This document shows, piece by piece, positions 18,001 through 26,837 of a stretch of 64,000 nt of DNA (positions within the stretch are counted from its first letter, which is position 1; every line of letters starts with the position of its first letter). The DNA is taken from positions 248,001 to 312,000 of the forward strand of contig CP074382.1 of NCBI GenBank assembly GCA_022041995.1, in the 5' to 3' direction. The DNA comes from Cupriavidus necator. Lineage in GTDB: Bacteria; Pseudomonadota; Gammaproteobacteria; Burkholderiales; Burkholderiaceae. Under the pieces are notes generated by a model. The model was not told the origin of the DNA. It saw only the letters and a program-made list of their open reading frames with translations, and did not search any database. Made by a program: the position numbers and the translations under genes.

Positions 18001-18081
18001 GGTTGAAATTTGGTGTCACAGGAAGAAAATCGGCCAGCCCCCTGCGGGACAGGCCGTACCTTGAAAAGGAAGCGCCGACAA

Positions 18082-20409
18082 CTACGCCGCGACAGCCAGC
18101 GCAGCCACGTCAATGACGCCATCGGCTTCATCGACCAGGTCGGGCGTATGCGAGATGAAGAACTCCCGCTCATACCCGCCCTGACGCAGCACCTCACGCT
18201 TCATGCGCATGAACGCGCGCTTACGCTCGGGATCGAGAGGCCCGTCGGCCTCGTCAGTGAACAGCGTCTGGAACGACCGCCCGGAGTCCTGCGCCCGGTA
18301 GAGCGCAATGCCACGGGTCAGGCACTCGTTGATCCAGATCTTCTGTCCACCCGACATAACAGCGAAATTCTTCGCGCTGTCACTCTCGGCGTCGTGCACG
18401 TCGATCTCAAACCCCTCGCGCTTATCGCCATTGACCAGCGTCGTCTGTGTCTGGATTGCGATGGTGAATCGCGGCCCGTAGCAGGCGAGCAGCAGGTCGT
18501 TGACGATGCGCGTGAGCGCCGGACCGGCGTCATCGATGGACAACGCGATGACGCCGTCATTGCCCAACGCCTTCGCCAGCAACTTCCATTGCGCGATCTC
18601 GTCGGAGAACCGGTCAGCCCTGCCCTGTACTGCAGGCAGGCCGGACAGCACCGCCTCGACGCGCTCGCACTCGGTGGCCAGGCTGGTTTGCTGACGAATC
18701 AATGCTTCGATCCGCGCATCCAGCGCTACCACTGCCTCCCGGGTCTGGCGTAGGCGAACGTCCATGGCGGCCAGCAGACCGGTGACGTCTTCCGTCGCCA
18801 GCCCGGACAGCTCACGCTGCACGACCGACAACTGCAAGGCGGCTTCGGCAAGGTCTCGATTGTGGCGAGCCGTGCTGGCAGCGTCCTCGTCGGTCAGGGC
18901 GGCAAGATCGCGCTCGGCTTGCGCCAGCCCTTCCTGCGCCACGTCCAGCATCGGCTTCTTTGCCGCGAGGGCTGTCAGCCGTTGCAATTCCTGCTGATCG
19001 CGGGCCAGGGCCGACTGCATGTCAACTAGCGCGTTACGCTGGGCAGCCAGGAGGGCCACGGCTTCCGCCATCGGCTTCATCGCCTGCAGCTTCGCCTGGT
19101 AGCTTGCTCGCAGGTCCTGCACAAGGATGACCTGCTCGCCCAGCTTCACCTTGGCGTCACGCGCTTGCGCGAGTAGCGGACATGTGGCGTGCATCGGATC
19201 TGCCCGGCATGGCACCGTTTCGATCACGTCGGCTTGGCCCTTTAGCGAGGTGGCAAACTGCGCCGCTGACTTGCCGCGGGCTTCCAGTCCTTGGAACTCG
19301 GTGGAAAGCGCCGCGTGCTGCGTATGCTGCGCTTCCAGCCGGCTGACGGCCAACTGTTGCGTGGCAAACTCGCCCTGCTTCTGGCCAATGGCCATCTGCA
19401 GCGCATCACGTTGCTCGGCGGCCCCGAGAATGGCCGGCCCTTCGGCCAGCACCAGCCTGCGGCTGGCGATCAGCTGTTCCAGCTCACGGCGCCGCGTCGC
19501 GGTGCGGGTGGCCAGATCCCGCGGATCCACTTCCAACTGCCGCCGGCGCGCGCCCAGTTCGGTTTCCCGTTGCCTGAGTTCGCGCAGACGCGCCTCGATC
19601 GCCGCGCTTGCTGTTTGCTTGGCCGCCAGCGTCGCGCGCTCCTGGAGGAGCTTCGCGCCGTCGGCAGTCTGCGCATCCCGCTCACGCCGCGCCGCGGCCA
19701 AGGCCTCGTCGGTCAGACCGATCTCCCGGCCTAACTGGGCGGCCCGCTCGTGCTGGGTCGACAGGCCGACCAGTTCGCGCTGCAAAGCGTCCAGATGCCT
19801 CACCAACCCTTTAGACACCTCGGCGGCTTTCGCCGACAGGTCGCGCAGGTGGTCGATGCCCAGCAACTCGGCGAGCAGCGTCTTGATCTCGCTGGCTTGG
19901 TAGCTGGCGATCGGGCGTCGGTTCTGGGCCGAAAACACACTGGTGAAGAATGCTTCCGGCGATCCCAATACCGCCTCAATGCAGCGGTTGTAGGTATCGG
20001 CCTTGCCATCCGACAGCGTGCCGTCGGGTAGCTGCAACGGTACCCAGTCACCGTTGGCACCCTTCTCGAACAGGTAATACTCAGCCTTGCGGCTCTTGCC
20101 CGGGTTGCGGAACGCGAACGCCGACCGGTAGTGCTTGCCGGCGTGTTCCCATTCAAGATCCTTCTCGCCACGGGTGCCACAGAGGTGGTCCCAGTAGGAG
20201 AAGGCGTCCGCGGACATTTTCGAGGCGTGGCTGGGCATGATCGGATACGGATGGAGGTTGTCCATCAATGTCGTCTTCCCGGCCCCGTTGGGGCCGACCA
20301 GTGCGATCAGGCCGGGTGGCAGACCGGTGAGGTCCAGCGTCACGCTGTCACGGCGCATACCATCGAGCACGCCATGAAACCCCGCAAGGGTCAGCTTCAG
20401 TGGGCGCAT
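18082..20409 (-). CDS. SbcC/Rad50-like SMC-family ATPase
   Basis: 775 residues, shorter than chromosomal SbcC (about 1000+). Walker A GPNGAGKT at 39-46, a Q-loop Gln in FSAQNRRPIASYQ, two coiled-coil arms rich in Ala/Arg/Leu/Glu (about 190-375 and 410-640), a central pair of Cys (about 399 and 408, CRADPMHATC) which may replace the usual CxxC zinc hook, ABC signature MSGGQ at 685, Walker B LFTDEAD near 716-722, and a switch His in ISHTPD. The family bridges DNA ends and powers an SbcD/Mre11 nuclease. Its start overlaps the stop of the 172-residue gene by 13 bp, so translation is coupled. A fragment of a paralogue survives at 9606-9741. Confidence 0.88.
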   Translation of the reverse strand: MRPLKLTLAGFHGVLDGMRRDSVTLDLTGLPPGLIALVGPNGAGKTTLMDNLHPYPIMPSHASKMSADAFSYWDHLCGTRGEKDLEWEHAGKHYRSAFAFRNPGKSRKAEYYLFEKGANGDWVPLQLPDGTLSDGKADTYNRCIEAVLGSPEAFFTSVFSAQNRRPIASYQASEIKTLLAELLGIDHLRDLSAKAAEVSKGLVRHLDALQRELVGLSTQHERAAQLGREIGLTDEALAAARRERDAQTADGAKLLQERATLAAKQTASAAIEARLRELRQRETELGARRRQLEVDPRDLATRTATRRRELEQLIASRRLVLAEGPAILGAAEQRDALQMAIGQKQGEFATQQLAVSRLEAQHTQHAALSTEFQGLEARGKSAAQFATSLKGQADVIETVPCRADPMHATCPLLAQARDAKVKLGEQVILVQDLRASYQAKLQAMKPMAEAVALLAAQRNALVDMQSALARDQQELQRLTALAAKKPMLDVAQEGLAQAERDLAALTDEDAASTARHNRDLAEAALQLSVVQRELSGLATEDVTGLLAAMDVRLRQTREAVVALDARIEALIRQQTSLATECERVEAVLSGLPAVQGRADRFSDEIAQWKLLAKALGNDGVIALSIDDAGPALTRIVNDLLLACYGPRFTIAIQTQTTLVNGDKREGFEIDVHDAESDSAKNFAVMSGGQKIWINECLTRGIALYRAQDSGRSFQTLFTDEADGPLDPERKRAFMRMKREVLRQGGYEREFFISHTPDLVDEADGVIDVAALAVAA

Positions 20410-20915
20410 TCGGATACCTCCATGCCAGACATCGACACCAGGTAGTCGCCGGGCAACTCCATCACATCGCCCTCATAGGGCGGCATGTCAGGGACACCTG
20501 TCGGCGCGTCCCGCTCGGGCAGCCCGGCCAGCGCACGCTCCAGGGAGCGCACGGCGGCGGCGAACTGCTGCCGGGCGAGCGCAATCACGTCCGGCCACAC
20601 GGTGCAGCCGCACAGCGCCTTGAGTTCCAGCGCGCTCCACTGGCTAGCATAGCCGTGGGAGAACGACCAGAGCAGATTCTGCATCTCCAGCGATGGGGTG
20701 ACCTCATACCAGTGCTGGCCATCGGCGGCGTGCACCGCGAGGACCAACAGATGATCGCGCTGCGCCACCACCGTGCCGCGCCCAGCGCCAAACGGCTGAA
20801 ACAGGGTGCTGCGGGTGAAGCCGTGCGCGTCCGCCAAGCGGGTGGCCAGTGCGGACGCCGCCAAGTCGGTTTGAAACGTATGGGCCCAGTCCGGGCCAGC
20901 AGGGTAAAGTACCAT
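20397..20915 (-). CDS. Hypothetical protein between SbcD-like and SbcC-like genes, 172 aa
   Basis: Starts MVLYPAGPDWAHTFQTDLAA, with GGAG six bases before the ATG at 20915; a TTG at 20927 would add four residues. It includes GTVVAQRDHLLVLAVHAADG and WYEVTPSLEMQNLLWSFSHG, and ends acidic (YEGDVMELPGDYLVSMSGME). No motif I can name. The position between the phosphoesterase and ATPase genes, with a 13-bp overlap into the latter, points to a third component or adaptor of the complex. Confidence 0.7.
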   Translation of the reverse strand: MVLYPAGPDWAHTFQTDLAASALATRLADAHGFTRSTLFQPFGAGRGTVVAQRDHLLVLAVHAADGQHWYEVTPSLEMQNLLWSFSHGYASQWSALELKALCGCTVWPDVIALARQQFAAAVRSLERALAGLPERDAPTGVPDMPPYEGDVMELPGDYLVSMSGMEVSECAH

Positions 20916-21077
20916 CGTGCACTCCAAGGGGGACGGAGTGCATCCCGGACGGGAAGCACCCGTCAGGGGTCAAAGGGATCAAACAACGGTCGATGCGCCC
21001 GAAGGACGCGGGTAAAACCTTGTTTCGACAGCCCCCGAAGGGGCTCTCGGAACATGGCTTTTTGCCAGGTTCAAGGG

Positions 21078-22499
21078 TTAGGCGGCAGCTTCCGCAAACA
21101 GGTCGTCGGTGAGCCAGTCCATCGCCGGTTGCGGTGTGCTCGGCCTCACGACAACAGGCATTGGAGCCTCAAACGGTAGCGGCATGGCGGCCACCGCGGG
21201 TTCCGGTGCCATCGACGGCGCGGTTTGCGCCCTGACGACAGGCCCCTCGACGCGATCCAGTTGCTGCAGCACCAGGTCCGCGATGGCCTGGGGCTCGGTG
21301 TGCTCCAGCATCGACAGACGATCCAGCAATGGGTTGGTGTCGACTTGCGTCAGCTCGCCCCATCGCGCGATCTTCGCCGACAGGCTGGCGGCGCGACTAA
21401 TGCCTTCGGCGCGGCTGCGCACTGCAGGCAGGACCCGGCCTTCCAGTTTCACCTCGGCCGCCTTGCCAAACAAGGCGCCGATGGCATTGCGATCGACCAC
21501 CTGACGGTGCTCCTCGTCCACCACCCAACGGATGCGCACGAACTTGTCGGTTGCGCTCGCGGCGACACGGGACAGCTCGTCCATGTCGGGCGGGCCGTTG
21601 AATTCGATGCACAGCGTCTCCCGGGCGGGCGTCACAACCGGAGTCGTTTCAGCAGCTCCCGGCACGACGCGCCATTGCAGGTAGGTCTTGTCGCCGATCT
21701 CGCCGTAGTGGAAGCGTCCGATCGAGCCTGGATACGCTACCAACCGCCCCTCGCGGTCCCATTGCTGGGCGCGGTGGATATGGCCGAGCATGAACCCGTC
21801 GCAGTGCGCGTCGAAGAGAGCCCCGATGGTGAACTCGTGATCAAATCCGGCCATCGGCACGCCATGCTCAGTCTGGCAGCCGTTGACGGTGCCATGCGAA
21901 ATTCCCACCGTACGGATGCCGCGTGCGCGCAACGTCCGATTCACCGTACCGGCTGCATGCAGGTAGACGGCAAGATGGCCGCCGACTGCGGTCGCAGCCT
22001 CCGTTGCCCCCACTGTCGCGGCGAGCATGGCCTTGTTGACGGTGGGCACGCAGGTGAAGATCACCTCCGGCGGCCCGTCAGCAAGCAGCGCCTCGATATC
22101 GACTGGCGTGAACAGCGCGCCCGCAGATGCGACGAACACGCCGTCGCGCAGCGCCACCTGGTGGATGCGGTCAGCAATGTAGACCGGAAAGCGACTGCCA
22201 ACGAGCCGGAACAGATCCAGCGTACCTGGAGGCTCATGGCTGAATGTTCCTTGAAGCATCATCACGAGCATGTGCTCGGAAAGCTGGCGGATGCGCTCGG
22301 CCAGGACACGCAGCGCCGGGGTATGGGCGTCCAGGCGATGATCGGTCGAGTCGCCCGAAACGATGCCTACCCGGCTGCCTGCGGCGATCGCATGCTTGAC
22401 GGCAAAGCCGAAGCAGCGATCCGCTTCGGCCAGATGCTCGGTCGAGTAGTGCAAATCAGAAAAGTGAGCCAGCAGCAGGCTCTCAGCTGTATTGAGCAT
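21078..22499 (-). CDS. SbcD/Mre11-like metallophosphoesterase
   Basis: 473 residues from MLNTAESLLLAHFSDLHYS; GGAG lies nine bases before this ATG, and an open frame up to 22598 adds no homology. Calcineurin-type metal motifs: DLH at 15-17, GDSTD at 49-53, GTFSHE at 84-89 (in the place of GNHD), ISHGTVNG, and GHIH near 236-239. The C-terminal 200 residues (DELSRVAASATDKFVRIRWV, later helical SAKIARWGELTQVDTNPLLD) would be the capping and ATPase-binding region. Mre11-type enzymes cut DNA ends together with a Rad50-type ATPase, encoded two genes downstream. The altered third motif deserves checking for loss of exonuclease activity. Confidence 0.85.
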   Translation of the reverse strand: MLNTAESLLLAHFSDLHYSTEHLAEADRCFGFAVKHAIAAGSRVGIVSGDSTDHRLDAHTPALRVLAERIRQLSEHMLVMMLQGTFSHEPPGTLDLFRLVGSRFPVYIADRIHQVALRDGVFVASAGALFTPVDIEALLADGPPEVIFTCVPTVNKAMLAATVGATEAATAVGGHLAVYLHAAGTVNRTLRARGIRTVGISHGTVNGCQTEHGVPMAGFDHEFTIGALFDAHCDGFMLGHIHRAQQWDREGRLVAYPGSIGRFHYGEIGDKTYLQWRVVPGAAETTPVVTPARETLCIEFNGPPDMDELSRVAASATDKFVRIRWVVDEEHRQVVDRNAIGALFGKAAEVKLEGRVLPAVRSRAEGISRAASLSAKIARWGELTQVDTNPLLDRLSMLEHTEPQAIADLVLQQLDRVEGPVVRAQTAPSMAPEPAVAAMPLPFEAPMPVVVRPSTPQPAMDWLTDDLFAEAAA

Positions 22500-22638
22500 G
22501 ATGTGATTCTCCAATGAGGCGTGCGCCAGAGACGGCGCGCGGAAGGGATGATTGCGGCTCGGTTGAGCCATGGGTGAAAGGAATTGAGGGAACGCCAAGG
22601 TGAACGGCGCATTGCGCGTCGTTCACCTTGCTAAGCCG

Positions 22639-23970
22639 TCAGACAGAAGCCGAGGCCTCACGCACGCGGGCTCGTACCTGCTCGCGGAAGGTCATCGGAT
22701 CCGCCAGCGCGACTTTCATCCGGCCGATCATGCTGTCGACGTCCTTGGGCCGTCTGGTCCAGCCCTGACCATATTCGATCCGCGCAAAGATCAGCAGGTC
22801 CATCTTGTCCTGCCCCTTCGCCATGGCAAGACGAGCGGCCAGGTCGGCGAGCACGCTTTCACGGTCGTCGGGATCGACTTCGAAGGGTATCGGTTCAGCT
22901 GTCGACACCTGCGCAACAGTCGATGCTATTTCAGATGCCAATGGCATCGTGGCGATATCAGCGAGCGACGACGCAGGCGGCGCAGATGTTGCGGGCATTG
23001 TGGCGTTTGTGCCTTCGAGCAACGCGACCGCCTGGCTTGCAACGTCGAGCGCCGGGGCCATCTGGTCCGCGCCATCCAGCAGCGCGCCCATGTCGATATC
23101 CGCGTCTAGCATCGTGAGCATCTGTTCCTGCCGCATGGGCACGCCATCCTCACCGATGCGGGTAATCTCGACCGCCTCCTTCGAAATCCAGAACTGCAGG
23201 CCAGCCAGACGGCCGCCCCGCGCCAATGCCACCGTCTGCATGGCGGCATACGCCTTCTGCAATACGTAGATGGAGTTAGTCGGCAGTTCGATCAGGCCGA
23301 GACCCCTAATATCGACGATCGCAAATATGAAATTCGCGCTCAGGTTGCACTTGCGCTCCTGGTACTGCGGGCAGTGATGCGGGTCGCAGACGCCATCGGG
23401 AATGGCGTCGTCTTGGCGAAGAATGATGGTGCGCCCGCCGAACAGGCGCTTGGCACGCTGCGCACGCTGATCGACTTCCGGTGCCGCATACATCTTGCAG
23501 TACCGCTTGCCGTCGGCGCCGTACTCCGAGAAGTACTGCAGGCCCCGAGCGCTCCACGCCTTCAACTGGTTTGGCAGGTTCGCCATCCAGTCGTCGAAGG
23601 CGAAGACAACCGGGAAGCGCCACAGCTTCAGGCCATCGCCGCGATTCTCACCGTACTTCTGGAGGATTTCGTCGGCGGTGGCCGGGTTAGTGAAGTCCGA
23701 ACCACGGCAGGTGAACCAGCCGGTGTTCTTGGGTACCAGCGCGTTGCGCAGTTTGGTCTTGCGCTCGATCTCGTTGCCGATCGCCTCGAACGACTCGCCG
23801 AGTGCAAGCATGGCGTCGTGGATCTTGACCGCCTCCGGGTTGGCCTTGGCGGCCTTGGTGAGGATTTTGATACCCGGACGGATCCTGCCAATGATGGGCG
23901 GCCGCGCGGGCCGTTCTTCTATGAGACTGCGGGGATGCCCGAAGTTGGTGTAGCTAATGGCTCGTTGCAT
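22639..23970 (-). CDS. Gp3-like (recombination directionality factor-like) protein
   Basis: 443 residues; ATG at 23970 with AGGAG upstream. The N-terminal 260 residues resemble the Gp3-like family named after the phiC31 directionality factor: FGHPRSLIEERPARPPIIGR, a WFTCRG segment, a Cys/His cluster CDPHHCPQYQERKC at about 195-208 (probably zinc-binding), and FIFAIVDIRGLGLIELPTNS. Residues 285-360 are a low-complexity Ala/Ser linker and the C-terminus is basic (WTRRPKDVDSMIGRM). Members known to me by annotation are often unlinked to serine integrases; none is seen in this window. First large gene of the operon. Confidence 0.7.
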   Translation of the reverse strand: MQRAISYTNFGHPRSLIEERPARPPIIGRIRPGIKILTKAAKANPEAVKIHDAMLALGESFEAIGNEIERKTKLRNALVPKNTGWFTCRGSDFTNPATADEILQKYGENRGDGLKLWRFPVVFAFDDWMANLPNQLKAWSARGLQYFSEYGADGKRYCKMYAAPEVDQRAQRAKRLFGGRTIILRQDDAIPDGVCDPHHCPQYQERKCNLSANFIFAIVDIRGLGLIELPTNSIYVLQKAYAAMQTVALARGGRLAGLQFWISKEAVEITRIGEDGVPMRQEQMLTMLDADIDMGALLDGADQMAPALDVASQAVALLEGTNATMPATSAPPASSLADIATMPLASEIASTVAQVSTAEPIPFEVDPDDRESVLADLAARLAMAKGQDKMDLLIFARIEYGQGWTRRPKDVDSMIGRMKVALADPMTFREQVRARVREASASV

Positions 23971-24242
23971 GGTGCGCTTCTCCTGCGTTCAAGGACTTGA
24001 ACGACGGCGACGCGGATGGACGCAGCATGCTCCCGAAGACGCAGGGCTATGTCGGCCCCGCGCTGGGTCGTTACTTGGGAAAGGAACACCGCTTGGGCGG
24101 GCTCCGCTAGACAGGCCACATGGGCGGCCTCACACAAACTGAGCCACGCACTGGGCCGGCCGACATAGTCGGACCGCCGGCGGGCGAGCATGGCCGCAAT
24201 CGCAGTACGAATTTCGGAATTCTGGTCGATGGCAGACAGCAT
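23919..24242 (-). CDS. Hypothetical protein at operon head, 107 aa
   Basis: Starts MLSAIDQNSEIRTAIAAMLA with CAGGAG before the ATG at 24242, and continues RPSAWLSLCEAAHVACLAEP and helical ADIALRLREHAASIRVAVVQ. Its last 17 codons overlap the start of the Gp3-like gene, so the true end is tightly coupled. I recall similar short plasmid proteins but no function. An ISL3 element now sits 40 bases upstream and has probably replaced the promoter. Confidence 0.6.
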   Translation of the reverse strand: MLSAIDQNSEIRTAIAAMLARRRSDYVGRPSAWLSLCEAAHVACLAEPAQAVFLSQVTTQRGADIALRLREHAASIRVAVVQVLERRRSAPCNEPLATPTSGIPAVS

Positions 24243-24321
24243 GCTCGGCTCCTGGGTCGTGGGTTCCTACAAACAAAAAAAGGCTCGTCGGCGGAATCTG
24301 TGGGTGAAAGCGGATGTGCGG

Positions 24322-24753
24322 CTAGCCGAGTGAAGCCCGATTCAGGTACTGATAGAGCTTGCGACAGGTTGCATCAAAGGAATTTTGTGCGGACTCGGAG
24401 ATAACTGGCCAGATGAGAGGGCCGCCGTCTTCCTCGATGAGCTTGTCCAGGAGGGTTGCCACAGGGAGGGTAAGGAGATCGGGATCTTCATGGCGTCGTC
24501 GGATCATTTCGCCACCGAGCATCCAGATGTGATCGCGGTGCCGAAGCAATGTCTTGCGTGCGTATCCCAAGGTTGGGAGATGCTCAAGGAAAGGCGTGAG
24601 TATTGCTACGATTTCCTCTCCAGTCGAGATATCTTCGTCATCGACTCGCCACGAAGCCGGCCAGTTATGCAGGTCTGGAATGTACTGGGTGAGCGTTTGC
24701 TGTTCGGTGACAATGGCAGCTTTGCCCTTGCCGGTTTTGAGCTTGCTAACCAT
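24322..24753 (-). CDS. ISL3 passenger gene, 143 aa
   Basis: Starts MVSKLKTGKGKAAIVTEQQT and includes ILTPFLEHLPTLGYARKTLL, RHRDHIWMLGGEMIRRRHED and a C-terminal YQYLNRASLG. It lies inside the ISL3 element, divergent from the transposase, and is identical in both copies. The amphipathic helices and DxLTLPVATLLDKLIEEDGG segment suggest a soluble protein; I do not recognise the family. Its start codon (24751-24753, complement) and the proposed transposase ATG (24752-24754) share the palindrome CATG. Retention in both copies argues that it is a regular part of this element. Confidence 0.7.
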   Translation of the reverse strand: MVSKLKTGKGKAAIVTEQQTLTQYIPDLHNWPASWRVDDEDISTGEEIVAILTPFLEHLPTLGYARKTLLRHRDHIWMLGGEMIRRRHEDPDLLTLPVATLLDKLIEEDGGPLIWPVISESAQNSFDATCRKLYQYLNRASLG

Positions 24754-25999
24754 GTTGCTGACTCGTCTGCTTAACGCTTGTCATCATTTTCCCGGCTTTG
24801 TCTATGAAGGTGCGCGGCTGTGCGAGGCAACCCAGTCCATCGAGATCGACGTTCGGCCGCGCAAGGGTTCGAAGCCGGTCTGCTCATGCTGCAACCAGCC
24901 TGCGCGGGGTTACGACTCACTCACGGAGCGCCGCTTCGAGTTTATTCCCGTCTGGGGTTTTGCAGTATTCCTGCTCTATACCATGCGGCGCGTCGACTGT
25001 CGTGACTGTGGCGTGAAGGTCGAAGCCCTGCCGTGGGCCAATGGCAAGCACACGCTCACCCGCGCTTACATGATCTTCCTGGCGCAGTGGGCACGCAAGC
25101 TGTCGTGGAAGGAGACGGCACAAAGCTTCCGCACCAGTTGGGAGAAAGTCTTCAACGCAGTGGAGTGGGTGGTGGACTGGGGCCTGGCCCATCGCGAACT
25201 CGGTACGATCCGTGCCTTTGGTGTCGACGAGATCCAGTATGGTCGTGGACACAAGTACCTCACACTGGTCTACCAGATCGAGGCTGGCTGCACGCGTCTA
25301 CTATGGGTGGGGCAGGAGCGCACGAAAGAAAGCTTCGCGAAGTTCTTTGCCATGATCGGAGAACAGGTATGCGAGAAGGTTGAGTTCGTCTGCTCGGATA
25401 TGTGGAAGCCCTACCTTGAGATGATAGCGCTGCATTGCCCCAATGCGCTGAACATCCTGGACCGCTTCCACATCGTTGCGAAGATGAATAAGGCTATCGA
25501 TGAGGTTCGCGCTGAAGAGTCCCGCCGCATGGTCCGCGACGGATACGAGCCGGTGCTCAAGAAGTCCCGCTGGTGCCTGCTCAAACGTCCGGAAAACCTG
25601 ACCGACAAACAGCGACTGCGCATGCGTGACTTGTTGCAGTACAACCTGCGCACCGTACGCGCCTGGCTGCTCAAAGAGGAATTCCAGCAGCTCTGGGATT
25701 ACATCTCACCGGACTGGGCCGGAAAATTCCTCGACCAGTGGTGTACGCAGGTGATGCGCTCGCGCATCGAGCCGATGAAGAAGTTCGCCCGCACCGTGCG
25801 TGCCCACCGTGAGCTGATCCTCAACTACTTCCGTGCCCGCAAGCAGTTCTCCAGCGGCGGCGTCGAGGGCCTGAACAACAAGGCCAAAGTCACCATGAGA
25901 AAATCGTACGGATTCCGAACCTTCAGGGCGACGGAAATCGCGCTATATCATGCACTTGGCAATCTTCCTGAGCCTTCGTCAACCCACACTTTTTCCTGA
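24752..25999 (+). CDS. ISL3-family transposase
   Basis: About 415 residues from MLLTRLLNACHHFPGF; the frame is open to 24554 but the upstream part is the complement of the passenger gene. N-terminal zinc ribbon with CSCCNQPARG and DCRDCG, a helix-turn-helix region (LSWKETAQSFRTSWEKV), then the DDE_Tnp_ISL3 core: Asp in FGVDEIQYGRG, Asp in VCSDMWKPYLEM, Glu in SGGVEGLNNKAKV. Intact. The stop lies six bases inside the right end. Confidence 0.9.
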   Translation: MLLTRLLNACHHFPGFVYEGARLCEATQSIEIDVRPRKGSKPVCSCCNQPARGYDSLTERRFEFIPVWGFAVFLLYTMRRVDCRDCGVKVEALPWANGKHTLTRAYMIFLAQWARKLSWKETAQSFRTSWEKVFNAVEWVVDWGLAHRELGTIRAFGVDEIQYGRGHKYLTLVYQIEAGCTRLLWVGQERTKESFAKFFAMIGEQVCEKVEFVCSDMWKPYLEMIALHCPNALNILDRFHIVAKMNKAIDEVRAEESRRMVRDGYEPVLKKSRWCLLKRPENLTDKQRLRMRDLLQYNLRTVRAWLLKEEFQQLWDYISPDWAGKFLDQWCTQVMRSRIEPMKKFARTVRAHRELILNYFRARKQFSSGGVEGLNNKAKVTMRKSYGFRTFRATEIALYHALGNLPEPSSTHTFS

Positions 26000-26005
26000 C
26001 GAACC

Positions 26006-26045
26006 CAAAAAAAGCCCGCTCCGGCAATGCGGAAGCGAGCTTGTT
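26006..26045 (-). terminator. Minus-strand terminator split from its surroundings by ISL3
   Basis: On the minus strand AAGCTCGCTTCCG and CGGAGCGGGC form a stem followed by TTTTTTT. The ISL3 copy used this T tract as its target: the 8-bp duplication CAAAAAAA is the tract itself. Before the insertion the terminator would have stood about 40 bp upstream of the 107-residue gene at the head of the SbcCD-like operon. Confidence 0.65.
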
Positions 26046-26599
26046 CGCAGGAAAACCCGTTGCCACGCCCCTTCCGGGGGCGTGGCAAACAGGGAGCTGT
26101 GCGCCAATGCGCATGCTCTACTTGAGGACGTAAAGTCGTCCTCGTGCAGCATGGTCACGCTGCACTTCAACCCATTTAGAACACGTGGTTCGCCGCAGGT
26201 TCACGGATCAGCCGACGACGGCCGTTCTGCCCAGGAGGGGCCAAGAGAGAGAGACGCCACATGGTCCCGAGCTCGAACGGTGTCCACAGCGCAGAAGCAG
26301 CACTGATAAGGACGCGTATTACGGATGATAGATGGGGAGCAGACGGCGAAGTTGCTCATCACAATGGAATGTCCACACCGGTAGCCAACCGGTCGGCGCA
26401 TGCGCTAGGGCACGACTTGAGAAATGCAGTGGACTCGCGGTGGAGTCAGGTCGATGCGTCGGAGGCGCGAGGTGTGATTGGATTATGCATCGACGCCACA
26501 ATTTGCATGCCCCGGAAAGCTTGCGAATTTCATATAGCTTTTGCGGCAAGCGTCCATGCGGTCCTGGCTGACAATTTGCGGCGAGAGAGTAAACGCCGA
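26014..26599. other. Gene-poor region with a strong hairpin
   Basis: No reading frame here looks native. A near-perfect inverted repeat occurs at about 26059-26089 (TTGCCACGCCCC / GGGGCGTGGCAA, five-base loop). It lacks a T tract, so it is not an ordinary terminator. Confidence 0.4.
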
Positions 26600-26837
26600 A
26601 ATGGATATGGCCACGCCTGACTATGATGGGAGCGTCCCGGGTCCGGACGAGAACAGCAACGACAACAGCAACGACGACGCAGCCCGCCGCAAAGCCGCCG
26701 GCTTGCGCCCTATCCTGCGCCTTGGCAGCGATGGCCGCCTCGCGAAGATCGTGCCTGAGACGGACTCGCGCGCCGTCGTCATCTACTGTTCCACCTTCGT
26801 TCGCGATTTTGTCGCGCGGGACTTCAATTTTTGCGCG
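26600..26837 (+). pseudogene. 5' fragment of an unknown conjugation-region gene
   Basis: From about 26600 an open frame reads MDMATPDYDGSVPGPDENSN, a Asn/Asp-rich stretch, then LRPILRLGSDGRLAKIVPET and AVVIYCSTFVRDFVARDFN. It looks native up to about 26835, where the sequence fuses out of frame with the coupling-protein remnant. I do not recognise it; it may belong to another gene joined by the deletion that removed the front of traD. Confidence 0.35.

Larger units (their letters stand above)
24282..26005 (+). mobile_element. ISL3-family element, copy 1
   Basis: 1724 bp with imperfect inverted repeats (left GGCTCGTCGGCGGAATC, right reverse-complemented GGTTCGTCAGGAAAAAG, both continuing TGTGGGT) and a perfect 8-bp duplication CAAAAAAA at 24274-24281 and 26006-26013. 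A second copy of identical length, encoding identical proteins, is at 49633-51356 in inverse orientation. Confidence 0.92.
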
